Shown in pieces: positions 1 through 6,874 of a stretch of 8,119 bases of DNA; the stretch's first letter is position 1; each line of letters begins with the position of its first letter. A program made the translations under genes and the position numbers. The notes under the pieces are model-generated. The model did not search any database, was not told the DNA's origin, and worked only from the letters and a program-made list of their open reading frames with translations. The DNA comes from an uncultured Rikenellaceae bacterium (GTDB lineage: Bacteria; Bacteroidota; Bacteroidia; Bacteroidales; UBA932). The DNA is taken from NCBI GenBank assembly GCA_937906485.1, contig CALCYB010000049.1:1-8119 (forward strand), read 5' to 3'.

Positions 1-85
1 AGGGTATGCTTGTGCTACCGCATTGCACATTCAGGTAGAAAGATAGAGCAGTCGTATTGGAGCCCGCTGCCGGCCTTGCAAAATC

Positions 86-126
86 AAAAGGTCACAACAG
101 CCGTACAAGCAGTTGTGACCTTTTTT
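86..126. terminator. Bidirectional intrinsic terminator
   Basis: Positions 86-98 (AAAAGGTCACAAC) and 112-124 (GTTGTGACCTTTT) form perfect 13-bp arms around a 13-nt loop. The plus strand ends in six T; the minus strand ends in TTTT followed shortly by a second T-rich run. It lies 20 bp beyond the stop codon of the leftward amidase gene, so it most likely ends that transcript. It could also end a rightward transcript entering from the left edge. No gene in 1-85 could be supported. Confidence 0.85.
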
Positions 127-145
127 CCGGGTTCCTTTCTTTATT

Positions 146-3100
146 TTATCTCGGGAGCAGGAAGTTCATGACTTGTTGCATCAGGTCATTGAGCTGCTGC
201 TGGGTTTTGAGGGTTTCAAGCGGGAAACCGAATACGACGGTGCGGTAGTCTTCGCCACCATAGGCAACACCGGCTGAGATGTTGTTATCGGCGTAGCGGA
301 AGATGGTCCAAGCGTGATCACCAACGGGCATGATGCCATCCGGTGATTCTACAGCGTAGGTTTCTGCATTGGGTTGGGTGCAGAATTCAAAACGGCTGTC
401 GATTTGGAAACCGTAGGGGTTGGGTGCTCCGCAGATGGCCCCCTCAGCGGATGCGAAGTTGGTCATCCAACGGTATTTGAGGGTGTTGCGGGCAAAGTCC
501 TGGCCCATCATGCGAGCATCGCTTTGGTGCTCAAGATCTTGCGCCAATTTGACGGCTGCTTTGAGGTTGGTGCGGATGGAGTCCATCCATTCACGGCTAC
601 GGTTGTAGAGGTTTTGGCTTTGTGTGTAGCCGGTGGTGTCGGTTACAAAGTATTCAATAGCCATGTTTTCGTTGCGGTTCTGGTTATCTGCCAAACGATC
701 CTGCATGTCATTCAATATTTGGTCCAATGAGCCGGACATGCGGGTGATTTCCCGTACCAGATCATTGAGCTGATCGGATTCCTTTTTGCTTTCTGTCTTC
801 GGGAATTGATTGAGGGTATCCCACAGGTCTGTTCCGACATAGGCTCCGGATACCAGGACATGGCCTCCTTGGAGGCAGTAGTCGGTCAGTACTTGGCGTA
901 GCGCGATGGTGAAGGCCTCGTAACGGGGTTTGGCAATGGCCGGACGGCCTTCGTCAATGGTTACTTGTTTGCCGAGGATCAGGTCAATTGCCGCATATTT
1001 GTTGATGTGTCGGTTGCGGGTGACGGCATCGCGGCTGGCGGAGGTAAAACTGTAACCGGCTTGCATGAGGGCTGTTCCGTGGCGGAAGGGGAAGTCAAAA
1101 CTGTTACCGGCGATGACTTTGTCTTCGTAATTGCCATAGGAGGCTCCGAATCCCGGGGAGTCGTCATCCATCCAGGGGGTGTGACGGCGGTAATCGTGTT
1201 GGCGGCCAATGAAGGAGTAGTCGTTGATGTAGGAAACACCACCGTCCAGGTAGTTCAAGAAACCGGCACGGGAGGAGTCTCGGGTCGCAAAATTAGCCGG
1301 AGCGGAGATCCGGTCAAAACCGTTGATGATCATCACGGTGTTGTCGTAGTTGTAGTCTTCGGTCAACCCTACGGAAAGTGTTTCTGACGGGAAACCTGCT
1401 CCCCCGTCGTTGATGGGAACCACTTTGAAGCTGTAGATTTTGCCGGTTTCCAGTCCGATTCGGGCAAAGGGTTCGTTGACCAGGATGCCGTTGTCATATC
1501 CGCCGAGAGGTTGTCCGGGGGTGGTTACTGCCGTATAGATCATGTATTGACGTGCTTCTGCAGTCGGTTCTAGGGGATCACTTTGGGGAACCCAGGACAG
1601 GTGAGCTACCGGACCATTGGGACCGTATTCCACGTCTGCGCCGAATGCGGTGACAGGCAGGGGTTGTACCACATAGGGAACACCGTCACGCAGGCTGATG
1701 AAGCGCAGGATGCCTTTGTAGATGGCGCGGCTGACGGTGAAGCGGAATTTGGGATCCAGACCGTAGCGCATGTCTGCAAAGTTTTGGTGGGAGAGGAGTT
1801 CCAGCAACATGGCCGGCACATCCGGTATGCGGGATTCTGCATAGGACTTGTCCCACAGCCCACGACGGGGCCATTCTTGATCAAACTCGGCTTTGACGTC
1901 TTCACAGATTTGGGTCTGGATCAGGTCGGTGAGTTCACGCGATACGATTCTGGGTTCGCCGGTCGGGAATTTGTCCTGGTTGTTTTTGTATCGGGTATAG
2001 ATGGCCAATGTGCCGACCATTTCGTCGTCCAATGTGGTACCGGCATCGGTGTGGAAGGCCACAGACAGGTCAATGGGCACTTTCAATCCTTCGGTTTTGG
2101 GGTTGACATTGGAGCCGCCGCTAAGGGCATTGACCCAGATCCCGCGTGACATGTAGTCATCAGTGTAGTCGTTTTTGTTTTCGGTATAGCTGTAAACGGT
2201 ATCTGAAAATCCGGCCCATTGCAGCCAGTAACGGGCTCCTTCCGTGTAACGGGGATAGCCGCTGATTTGGGGATCCAGGGCGAAGAGTGAGTCGGCATTC
2301 CAGTTGTTCGGGGTACGTCCGATGTTGCCCATACCGCCACCGAATTTGACGGCATCCGCGGAAACAACTTGTTTTTTGGTGTATTTATGGCCGGCAGGTG
2401 TCGCATTGCTGAGGTAGACACCTTGTTGGCGTTGTGATGATGCTTCTTGTTGGGAGAAGTAGAATGTGCCGAGGTACACCCAGGTGCCACCACCCATTTG
2501 TTGGTTGACCAGGAACGCGGTTTCTCCACCGTCGTGGCGGACAACATAGCGGGCACAGTCAGTACTGCTGGGCAGACTGCGGTAGGAAACATATACGGCA
2601 TACTGGCCGGGTTTTTCAATGGCCGGAATCCAGGCGGCTTCCGATACGGTGTTGCCTTGGTTCTCCTTTACGGTTTCAATGACGCGGGCTGAACCCATGG
2701 TAAAGGGATTCTGCCCTTGGGTATAGACGGCTTGGGTGTGTGCAAAACCGGTGGACAGGCTTGTCCAGGTCGCTTTGCCTTGCCGTTCTTGGTAGAGGGA
2801 TTTCTCCGAGAACAGGTTGCCGTCGTTGTCCACAATGATTTCGGTGGTGTTGTTATCCCGTTCACGGGGCAGGGCAACGGTGGCTCCGGCATTTTCCAGC
2901 ATCGGTACCAGGAAAGGCAGTACATAACTTTGTGTATAGAGGTCTTCTACCGTCTGCAGGATGCGGGCACGTTGCCATTCCCAACGCAGCAGGGATTGTT
3001 CATAATAGAAGCCGTGGCTTTGCCAGATGGCGATGTGGCGGTTGTCCAGTCCGGCCGAAATGGGGTAGGGACGGGATTCCGGACGCACCCATTGCGCGGT

Positions 3101-3967
3101 TGCTGCGGTGCCCCTGCGAGGGGGTTCGCTATTGAGAATGCTCTTGCCGGAGTAGTATGGCGAAGAAAGTTGTTCCAAGGTGGCTACCTGGTTGTTCTTG
3201 ACCTTTCCGGAATAAATGACCAGGCGGTCTTTGCGGTAGGCTTCAGGAAGCAGGTCTTTGGCCAGGGCGTAGATGGCTTTGACATCGTGGTCCCGGATGG
3301 GGTATTCGGCCAGGTACGTGTTGCAATACAGGAGCAGTTCCTTCTTGTTGACACGAACGGCTTGATCCACTTTGATGGAGCCGTAGATCACGGCTTTGTC
3401 TTTCAGGTAAGCCTGGATGGAATCAGCCACCGGTTGGAAAAGTTCTGCCGGCAGTTCTTCGCGGTTGTTGCGGCGATGTGCTTCTGCCGGAGCAGGAGTC
3501 AGGAACAACGCCACCAACCAAAACAAAAGTAAGCGTTTCATGGTATTGTGTTTAAATTTTATGGCAACAGTAATGAGGATCCCAACCAGCAATCCGGTCA
3601 TGTCCGCCACCAGATCCAGTGGATCTCCCTCCCGGTTGTCGGTCAGCCATTCCTGCAGGAGCTCGGTTCCCAAGGCAAAGCACAGACCGGTGATTATGGC
3701 GATCCACAGGGCATAGGGACGAAAACGTTTCAAGTGACGGGAGCATTGACAGGTGAGCCAGGCCATCAGCGGGTAGGGCATGAACATCAGGGCATGGGCG
3801 TAGCGGTCCATACGGATGCCCAGAAAATGACTCGGCAGTTCCAGATCCGGAACTTGGGAAAAATTGAACAGACACAAAAAGAGGACGGCAGCTACATACA
3901 ACAGATACAGGATTTTGATGAGCCATCCATATTTTCGCTTCTGTTCTTCGGGTATATCGTGTTTCAT
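146..3967 (-). CDS. VanZ-like membrane module fused in frame to secreted amidase_3/golvesin/FnIII-like protein
   Basis: This 1273-residue frame starts at ATG 3967. A TTG at 4000 also lies in frame, but it falls inside the predicted -7 box, so it is unlikely to be used. Residues about 15-136 form four membrane helices with VanZ-type motifs (DRYAHALMF near 54; GTELLQEWL near 100; GDPLDLVADMTG near 114). Residue 143 is an internal Met beginning a typical signal peptide (MKRLLLFWLVALFLTPAPAEA). The rest resembles Bacteroidales proteins often labelled xanthan lyase: a zinc amidase_3 fold with likely ligands H318 (SHGFYYE), E341 (VED), H639 (VAFHTDAG) and catalytic E723 (VPAMLLELL). A golvesin/Xly-like beta domain is inserted at about 425-545. 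An FnIII-like domain follows at about 772-867, then a Rossmann- or GATase-like C-terminal region (QGGHVLVSGAY near 1033) broken by a helical polar insert at about 1058-1154. The likely role is cleavage or binding of peptidoglycan or a surface polymer in the periplasm or at the surface; the substrate is not known. Whether both parts are made as one chain is doubtful. Confidence 0.8.
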   Translation of the reverse strand: MKHDIPEEQKRKYGWLIKILYLLYVAAVLFLCLFNFSQVPDLELPSHFLGIRMDRYAHALMFMPYPLMAWLTCQCSRHLKRFRPYALWIAIITGLCFALGTELLQEWLTDNREGDPLDLVADMTGLLVGILITVAIKFKHNTMKRLLLFWLVALFLTPAPAEAHRRNNREELPAELFQPVADSIQAYLKDKAVIYGSIKVDQAVRVNKKELLLYCNTYLAEYPIRDHDVKAIYALAKDLLPEAYRKDRLVIYSGKVKNNQVATLEQLSSPYYSGKSILNSEPPRRGTAATAQWVRPESRPYPISAGLDNRHIAIWQSHGFYYEQSLLRWEWQRARILQTVEDLYTQSYVLPFLVPMLENAGATVALPRERDNNTTEIIVDNDGNLFSEKSLYQERQGKATWTSLSTGFAHTQAVYTQGQNPFTMGSARVIETVKENQGNTVSEAAWIPAIEKPGQYAVYVSYRSLPSSTDCARYVVRHDGGETAFLVNQQMGGGTWVYLGTFYFSQQEASSQRQQGVYLSNATPAGHKYTKKQVVSADAVKFGGGMGNIGRTPNNWNADSLFALDPQISGYPRYTEGARYWLQWAGFSDTVYSYTENKNDYTDDYMSRGIWVNALSGGSNVNPKTEGLKVPIDLSVAFHTDAGTTLDDEMVGTLAIYTRYKNNQDKFPTGEPRIVSRELTDLIQTQICEDVKAEFDQEWPRRGLWDKSYAESRIPDVPAMLLELLSHQNFADMRYGLDPKFRFTVSRAIYKGILRFISLRDGVPYVVQPLPVTAFGADVEYGPNGPVAHLSWVPQSDPLEPTAEARQYMIYTAVTTPGQPLGGYDNGILVNEPFARIGLETGKIYSFKVVPINDGGAGFPSETLSVGLTEDYNYDNTVMIINGFDRISAPANFATRDSSRAGFLNYLDGGVSYINDYSFIGRQHDYRRHTPWMDDDSPGFGASYGNYEDKVIAGNSFDFPFRHGTALMQAGYSFTSASRDAVTRNRHINKYAAIDLILGKQVTIDEGRPAIAKPRYEAFTIALRQVLTDYCLQGGHVLVSGAYVGTDLWDTLNQFPKTESKKESDQLNDLVREITRMSGSLDQILNDMQDRLADNQNRNENMAIEYFVTDTTGYTQSQNLYNRSREWMDSIRTNLKAAVKLAQDLEHQSDARMMGQDFARNTLKYRWMTNFASAEGAICGAPNPYGFQIDSRFEFCTQPNAETYAVESPDGIMPVGDHAWTIFRYADNNISAGVAYGGEDYRTVVFGFPLETLKTQQQLNDLMQQVMNFLLPR
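3479..3541 (-). other. Internal signal peptide and probable alternative start of the amidase module
   Basis: The Met at 3541 opens a textbook Sec signal peptide: K-R, then a hydrophobic core, then a P-A-E-A cleavage site before H. The preceding 18 bases (ATAAAATTTAAACACAAT on the minus strand) are almost entirely A/T in an otherwise GC-balanced gene, like Bacteroidota translation starts. Translation from here would give a 1131-residue secreted protein ending at 146. No stop codon separates it from the VanZ part in this frame, but both other frames have a TAA within this AT-rich stretch. Confidence 0.6.
3542..3967 (-). other. VanZ-like membrane domain (N-terminal 142 residues of the fused frame)
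   Basis: Hydrophobic segments lie at about residues 15-34, 53-73, 85-108 and 118-136. The characteristic VanZ pattern is visible: D-R-Y-x-H in helix 2, G-T-E-L-L-Q at the end of helix 3, then D-P-L-D-L-V-A-D-x-x-G before helix 4. VanZ family proteins are normally free-standing and about this long. The family is named for the teicoplanin-resistance protein, but most members have no known function and nothing here implies glycopeptide resistance. The domain ends in a charged AT-rich stretch (KFKHNT) directly before the signal peptide of the next module. Confidence 0.75.
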
Positions 3968-3996
3968 AGAGGAATCAGCGTGTATTCTTTCAGCAT
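3964..3996 (-). other. Possible 10-codon leader ORF overlapping the VanZ start
   Basis: On the minus strand an ATG at 3996 opens MLKEYTLIPL and stops at TGA 3966-3964. The stop overlaps the VanZ ATG (3967-3965) as ATGA. Its start lies where transcription from the TACATTTG box would be expected to begin, so it could be a leaderless, coupled upstream ORF. No ribosome binding site is seen and chance is a real alternative. Confidence 0.15.
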
Positions 3997-3997
3997 G

Positions 3998-4005
3998 CAA
4001 ATGTA
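3998..4005 (-). promoter_or_regulatory. Bacteroidota -7 box of the leftward promoter
   Basis: The minus strand reads TACATTTG, a full match to the Bacteroidota -7 consensus TAnnTTTG. It would start transcripts near 3990-3993, about 25 nt before ATG 3967. It also argues against the TTG at 4000 as a start, because that codon is inside the box. No convincing -33 TTG element is seen. Confidence 0.5.
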
Positions 4006-4028
4006 GGGATTAAAGAAATAAATCCCTA
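4004..4028. repeat. Inverted repeat between divergent promoters
   Basis: TAGGGATT (4004-4011) and AATCCCTA (4021-4028) are perfect 8-bp arms around a 9-nt A-rich spacer. Each arm runs into the -7 box of one promoter, so the two promoters share the same upstream sequence (AATCCCTA) on opposite strands. It may be an operator that controls both directions, or just the promoter context repeated on both strands. Confidence 0.6.
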
Positions 4029-4034
4029 ATTTCG
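4027..4034 (+). promoter_or_regulatory. Bacteroidota -7-like box of the wbp operon promoter
   Basis: TAATTTCG differs from TAnnTTTG at one position and sits 4 nt before the wbpB ATG at 4039. Transcription starting the usual few bases downstream would begin at or next to the ATG, predicting a leaderless wbpB mRNA. No -33 TTG is evident. Confidence 0.45.
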
Positions 4035-4038
4035 CGGT

Positions 4039-5016
4039 ATGAATCCAAACAGAAAAAACTTTGCTCTGGTGGGAGCAGCAGGATACATCGCTCCCAGGCA
4101 TTTACGAGCCATTCTGGACACCGGCAACCGGCTTTGTGCCGCGTATGACCGTTTCGACAGTGTCGGCATACTGGACAGCTATTTTCCCGACGCCGCTTTT
4201 TTTACGGAACAGGAATTGTTTGACCGTCATTTGAGCCTGCTCAAACGCAAGGGTGCTGGGATTGATTACCTGTCGGTCTGTACCCCCAATTACCTGCACG
4301 ATGCACACATCCGTTACGGATTGCGTCTGGGGGCCAATGTCATCTGTGAAAAACCCGTGGTCCTGAACCCTTGGAACATTGATGCATTGGAGGTCATTGA
4401 ACAGGAAACCGGCTGTCACTGCTATACCATCCTTCAACTCCGTCTGCACGAGGCCATCCGGGCTTTGAAACAACGTATCGAATCCGGCCCGAAAGACAAG
4501 GTGTACGATGTGGACCTGACCTACATTACCTCGCGTGGCCATTGGTATTATGCCTCCTGGAAGGGGGATGAGCGCAAAAGCGGAGGGGTGGCTACCAACA
4601 TCGGGGTACATTTTTACGATATGTTGCAATGGATTTTTGGCGATATCCGCAAAAATGTGGTTCACGTCAAGTCCCACGATCGTGTGGCCGGGTATCTGGA
4701 ACTGGAACGGGCCAGGGTACGTTATTTTTTGAGTATCAATGCCGAAACCCTCCCGGAAAACGCCGTGCAAGGTGAGAAACGCACCTACCGGACCATTCTG
4801 ATTGATGGAGAGGAGTTTGAATTCAGTGCCGGATTTACCGAACTCCACACCGAATCCTACCGTAAAATCCTGGCAGGAGAAGGTTTCCGGATCAGTGAAG
4901 CCCGCAATTGCATCCAGATTGTCACCGATATCCGTAACGCACAGCCGATCGGGTTGCAAGGCGACTATCATCCGTTGGCCAAATTCCCGCTCTCCAAACA
5001 TCCCTTCGGTTGGTAA
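4039..5016 (+). CDS. wbpB: UDP-N-acetyl-2-amino-2-deoxyglucuronate dehydrogenase (WbpB/WlbA family)
   Basis: This 325-residue Gfo/Idh/MocA-type oxidoreductase matches the WlbA/WbpB family along its whole length. The NAD-binding loop is GAAGYIAPRH at residues 13-22. EKP at 104-106 carries the conserved Lys105. The family block SWKGDERKSGGVATN followed by IGVHFYDML (173-196) contains His191. In the family, the enzyme oxidises C3 of UDP-GlcNAc uronic acid (UDP-GlcNAcA) to the 3-keto sugar in the cytoplasm; in Pseudomonas it recycles NADH with 2-oxoglutarate, coupled to WbpE. It is the first gene of the operon, followed 24 nt later by wbpE. The start lies about 6 residues before where family proteins typically begin (KNFALVG), and no other Met precedes that block. 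It is also called wlbA. Confidence 0.93.
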   Translation: MNPNRKNFALVGAAGYIAPRHLRAILDTGNRLCAAYDRFDSVGILDSYFPDAAFFTEQELFDRHLSLLKRKGAGIDYLSVCTPNYLHDAHIRYGLRLGANVICEKPVVLNPWNIDALEVIEQETGCHCYTILQLRLHEAIRALKQRIESGPKDKVYDVDLTYITSRGHWYYASWKGDERKSGGVATNIGVHFYDMLQWIFGDIRKNVVHVKSHDRVAGYLELERARVRYFLSINAETLPENAVQGEKRTYRTILIDGEEFEFSAGFTELHTESYRKILAGEGFRISEARNCIQIVTDIRNAQPIGLQGDYHPLAKFPLSKHPFGW

Positions 5017-5040
5017 ATTATTCTCCTTCAGAAAGTTTAT

Positions 5041-6237
5041 ATGAGTAATGATATCCGCATGTGTGATTTGCTGCATCCTTATCTACAGATTAGTGAGGAA
5101 ATACATGCAGCAATGGCCGAGGTCATGACCTCGACCTCCTTCATCAATGGTCCCCAAGTCAAGACCTTCGCCCAACACCTGGCTGCCTACCTGGGTGTAG
5201 AACGCGTGGTTCCCTGTGGAAACGGCACCGATGCTCTTCAGATAGCTCTGATGGCATTGGGACTGCAACCCGGAGACGAAGTGATTGTTCCGGCCTTTAC
5301 CTATGTCGCTTCGGCAGAGGTGATAGCCCTGCTGGGACTCAAGCCGGTGCTGGTGGATGTGAATCCCGATACTTTCCTGGTAGAGGCCGATGCTATTGAG
5401 CAGGCGGTATTGACCTCGGGCGGGTCTTCCGGAAACCGTTCCTGTCCGAAAGCGGTTATTCCTGTGCACCTGTTTGGTCAGAGCTGTCCGATGCCCTCCA
5501 TCCTGGAGGTGGCCGGCGCGCACCGTCTCTACGTTGTGGAAGACAATGCCCAGGCGCTCGGCGCCCGCTGTCGGATGGCGGATGGTACCTGGCAGGCCAC
5601 CGGAACGATAGGGGATGTGGGCTGTACTTCGTTTTTCCCGACCAAGAACCTGGGATGTATGGGAGATGGAGGGGCCATGATGACCCAAAATCCAGAATTG
5701 GCTGACCGTCTGCACCGCATTGCCAACCATGGTCAACGGGTCAAGTACCGCCACGATGAGATCGGATGCAACAGTCGGCTGGATACCCTGCAGGCTGCTA
5801 TTCTGGATGTGAAGCTCAAGTACCTGGATCAGGCCAACCAGGCCCGCCGGCAGGCAGCTTCCCGATACCGCGCTTTATTGGCCGATCTTCAGGATGTGCT
5901 TCAGCTGCCGGTCGAATCACCCGATTCTACCCATGTTTATCACCAGTACACCCTCGTCCTTCGTGAAGGACAACGGCCCGGTCCGGAAGGACTGACCCGT
6001 CGCGATGCGTTAAAAGCTTGGCTGCAGGAACATCAGATCCCTTCGATGATCTATTACCCCTATCCTTTGCATCATCAGCCGGCTTATCGGGCGAGTTGCC
6101 GGTGCGTCGGAAATCTTCCGGTGGCCACGCAATTGGCCGGATCGGTACTTTCCCTGCCGATGCACACTGCCCTCACATCGGAACAACAACAATACATTGC
6201 TGACGTAATCCATCGATTCTTTCAAAAATACGCATGA
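5041..6237 (+). CDS. wbpE: PLP-dependent UDP-3-keto-GlcNAcA aminotransferase (WbpE/WlbC; DegT/DnrJ/EryC1/StrS family)
   Basis: This 398-residue sugar aminotransferase has the PLP phosphate loop GNGTDA at 60-65, the pyridine-nitrogen Asp168 in VEDNAQALGA (165-174), and the Schiff-base Lys202 in FFPTKNLG (198-205). The dimer-partner motif NSRLDTLQAA is at 244-253. WbpE transfers an amino group from glutamate to C3 of the 3-keto sugar made by WbpB; it is also called WlbC. A second Met (residue 7, MCDLLHPYL) lies closer to the usual family start, so translation could begin there. Residues about 125-136 (SGGSSGNRSCPK in part) make an extra Gly/Ser-rich loop before the conserved VIPVHLFGQ strand; homologues usually have a shorter turn. 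The gene follows wbpB by 24 nt and overlaps wbpD by 4 nt, so the three are surely co-transcribed. Confidence 0.93.
   Translation: MSNDIRMCDLLHPYLQISEEIHAAMAEVMTSTSFINGPQVKTFAQHLAAYLGVERVVPCGNGTDALQIALMALGLQPGDEVIVPAFTYVASAEVIALLGLKPVLVDVNPDTFLVEADAIEQAVLTSGGSSGNRSCPKAVIPVHLFGQSCPMPSILEVAGAHRLYVVEDNAQALGARCRMADGTWQATGTIGDVGCTSFFPTKNLGCMGDGGAMMTQNPELADRLHRIANHGQRVKYRHDEIGCNSRLDTLQAAILDVKLKYLDQANQARRQAASRYRALLADLQDVLQLPVESPDSTHVYHQYTLVLREGQRPGPEGLTRRDALKAWLQEHQIPSMIYYPYPLHHQPAYRASCRCVGNLPVATQLAGSVLSLPMHTALTSEQQQYIADVIHRFFQKYA
5118..5133. repeat. 16-bp perfect palindrome inside wbpE
   Basis: CGAGGTCATGACCTCG reads identically on both strands. It lies near codons 26-31 of wbpE, about 80 bp after the start. 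It may be an internal regulator-binding site or a chance consequence of the codons for EVMTS. Confidence 0.35.
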
Positions 6238-6836
6238 TGAAAACTCCCCATACAGAAGAAACAGCCGCAACTTATTTCGCACACGAAACCGCTGTAGTGG
6301 ATCCGGGTTGTGAGATTGGAGCAGGTACCCGAATCTGGCATTTTTCTCATTTGATGACGGGCTGCCGCTTGGGCAATGCCTGCAACATCGGTCAGAATGT
6401 TGTCATTTCTCCGGGCGTGATATTGGGAAACAACGTCAAAGTTCAGAACAACGTCTCGTTATATACCGGTGTGTTCTGTGAAGATGATGTCTTTCTGGGA
6501 CCGTCGTGTGTGTTTACCAATGTGATCAATCCCCGTAGTGCGTTTGTGCGCAAGGACCAGTACCGGACTACCCGCATTGGAAAGGGAGCAAGCATCGGGG
6601 CGAATGCTACATTGGTCTGTGGTCACGACGTTGGGGATTATGCCTTTGTCGGTGCAGGTAGTGTGGTTGTGGATCCGGTGCCACCCTATGCCCTGGTGGT
6701 CGGTAATCCTGCGCGGCAGATCGGCTGGGTATCCCGTGCGGGCCATCGCCTGCATTTTGATGAACAGGGAAGGGCCGTCTGTCCGGAGACAGGGGAGGTT
6801 TATTCTCTCAAAGACCAAGTGGTTACCAAGGAATAA
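6234..6836 (+). CDS. wbpD: UDP-2-acetamido-3-amino-2,3-dideoxyglucuronate N-acetyltransferase (WbpD/WlbB)
   Basis: This 200-residue left-handed beta-helix acyltransferase has repeated hexapeptides from about residue 16 to 148 (for example IGAGTRIWHFSHL, LGNACNIGQNVVISPG, IGANATLVCGHDVG). The family signature VFTNVINPRS is at 93-102; an Asn in this region is proposed as the catalytic base in characterised relatives. The tail (VVGNPARQIGW, then VCPETGEVY) is typical of WbpD/WlbB. It uses acetyl-CoA to acetylate the 3-amino group made by WbpE, giving UDP-2,3-diacetamido-2,3-dideoxyglucuronic acid. The ATG at 6234 overlaps the wbpE stop as ATGA, pointing to translational coupling; a second ATG at 6237 is equally possible. 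The coding order dehydrogenase-aminotransferase-acetyltransferase matches the reaction order. Confidence 0.93.
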   Translation: MMKTPHTEETAATYFAHETAVVDPGCEIGAGTRIWHFSHLMTGCRLGNACNIGQNVVISPGVILGNNVKVQNNVSLYTGVFCEDDVFLGPSCVFTNVINPRSAFVRKDQYRTTRIGKGASIGANATLVCGHDVGDYAFVGAGSVVVDPVPPYALVVGNPARQIGWVSRAGHRLHFDEQGRAVCPETGEVYSLKDQVVTKE

Positions 6837-6840
6837 CAAA

Positions 6841-6869
6841 GAGGGCTGGTTTTGGCCAGCCCTTTCTTT
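6841..6869. terminator. Shared terminator between wbpD and hsp20
   Basis: AGGGCTGG (6842-6849) pairs with CCAGCCCT (6856-6863) across a 6-nt loop, followed by TTCTTT on the plus strand. It sits 5 nt after the wbpD stop and 5 nt beyond the hsp20 stop on the other strand. The rightward T-tract is good and the leftward one (CTCTTTGTT) weaker, so it may serve both genes. Confidence 0.75.
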
Positions 6870-6874
6870 GAAAT

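Noticed and set aside
1..85. Possible tail of a rightward gene ending at TAG 44-46 (GYACATALHIQVER), or a leftward start at 30
   Set aside because: Too short to recognise and no family match in mind; three frames are compatible with the edge. Only the downstream terminator hints at an upstream gene.
2717..3532. 271-residue plus-strand open frame opposite the amidase
   Set aside because: Composition and lack of motifs mark it as a shadow of the minus-strand gene; it also runs over the signal-peptide region.
3542..3967. Glycopeptide (teicoplanin) resistance gene vanZ
   Set aside because: Only the general VanZ-like fold is visible, with no other van genes; family membership alone does not imply resistance.
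3968..4000. TTG at 4000 as start of the VanZ-amidase gene
   Set aside because: It lies inside the predicted TACATTTG -7 box, and ATG 3967 fits both the promoter and the length of VanZ proteins.
4102..5076. 324-residue open frame antisense to wbpB
   Set aside because: The plus-strand frame matches WbpB/WlbA throughout; the antisense frame has no recognisable motif and arises from codon bias.
5546..5575. GGCGC-TCG-GCGCC hairpin in wbpE
   Set aside because: It encodes the conserved QALGAR block next to the PLP-binding Asp; codon choice explains it and there is no T-tract.
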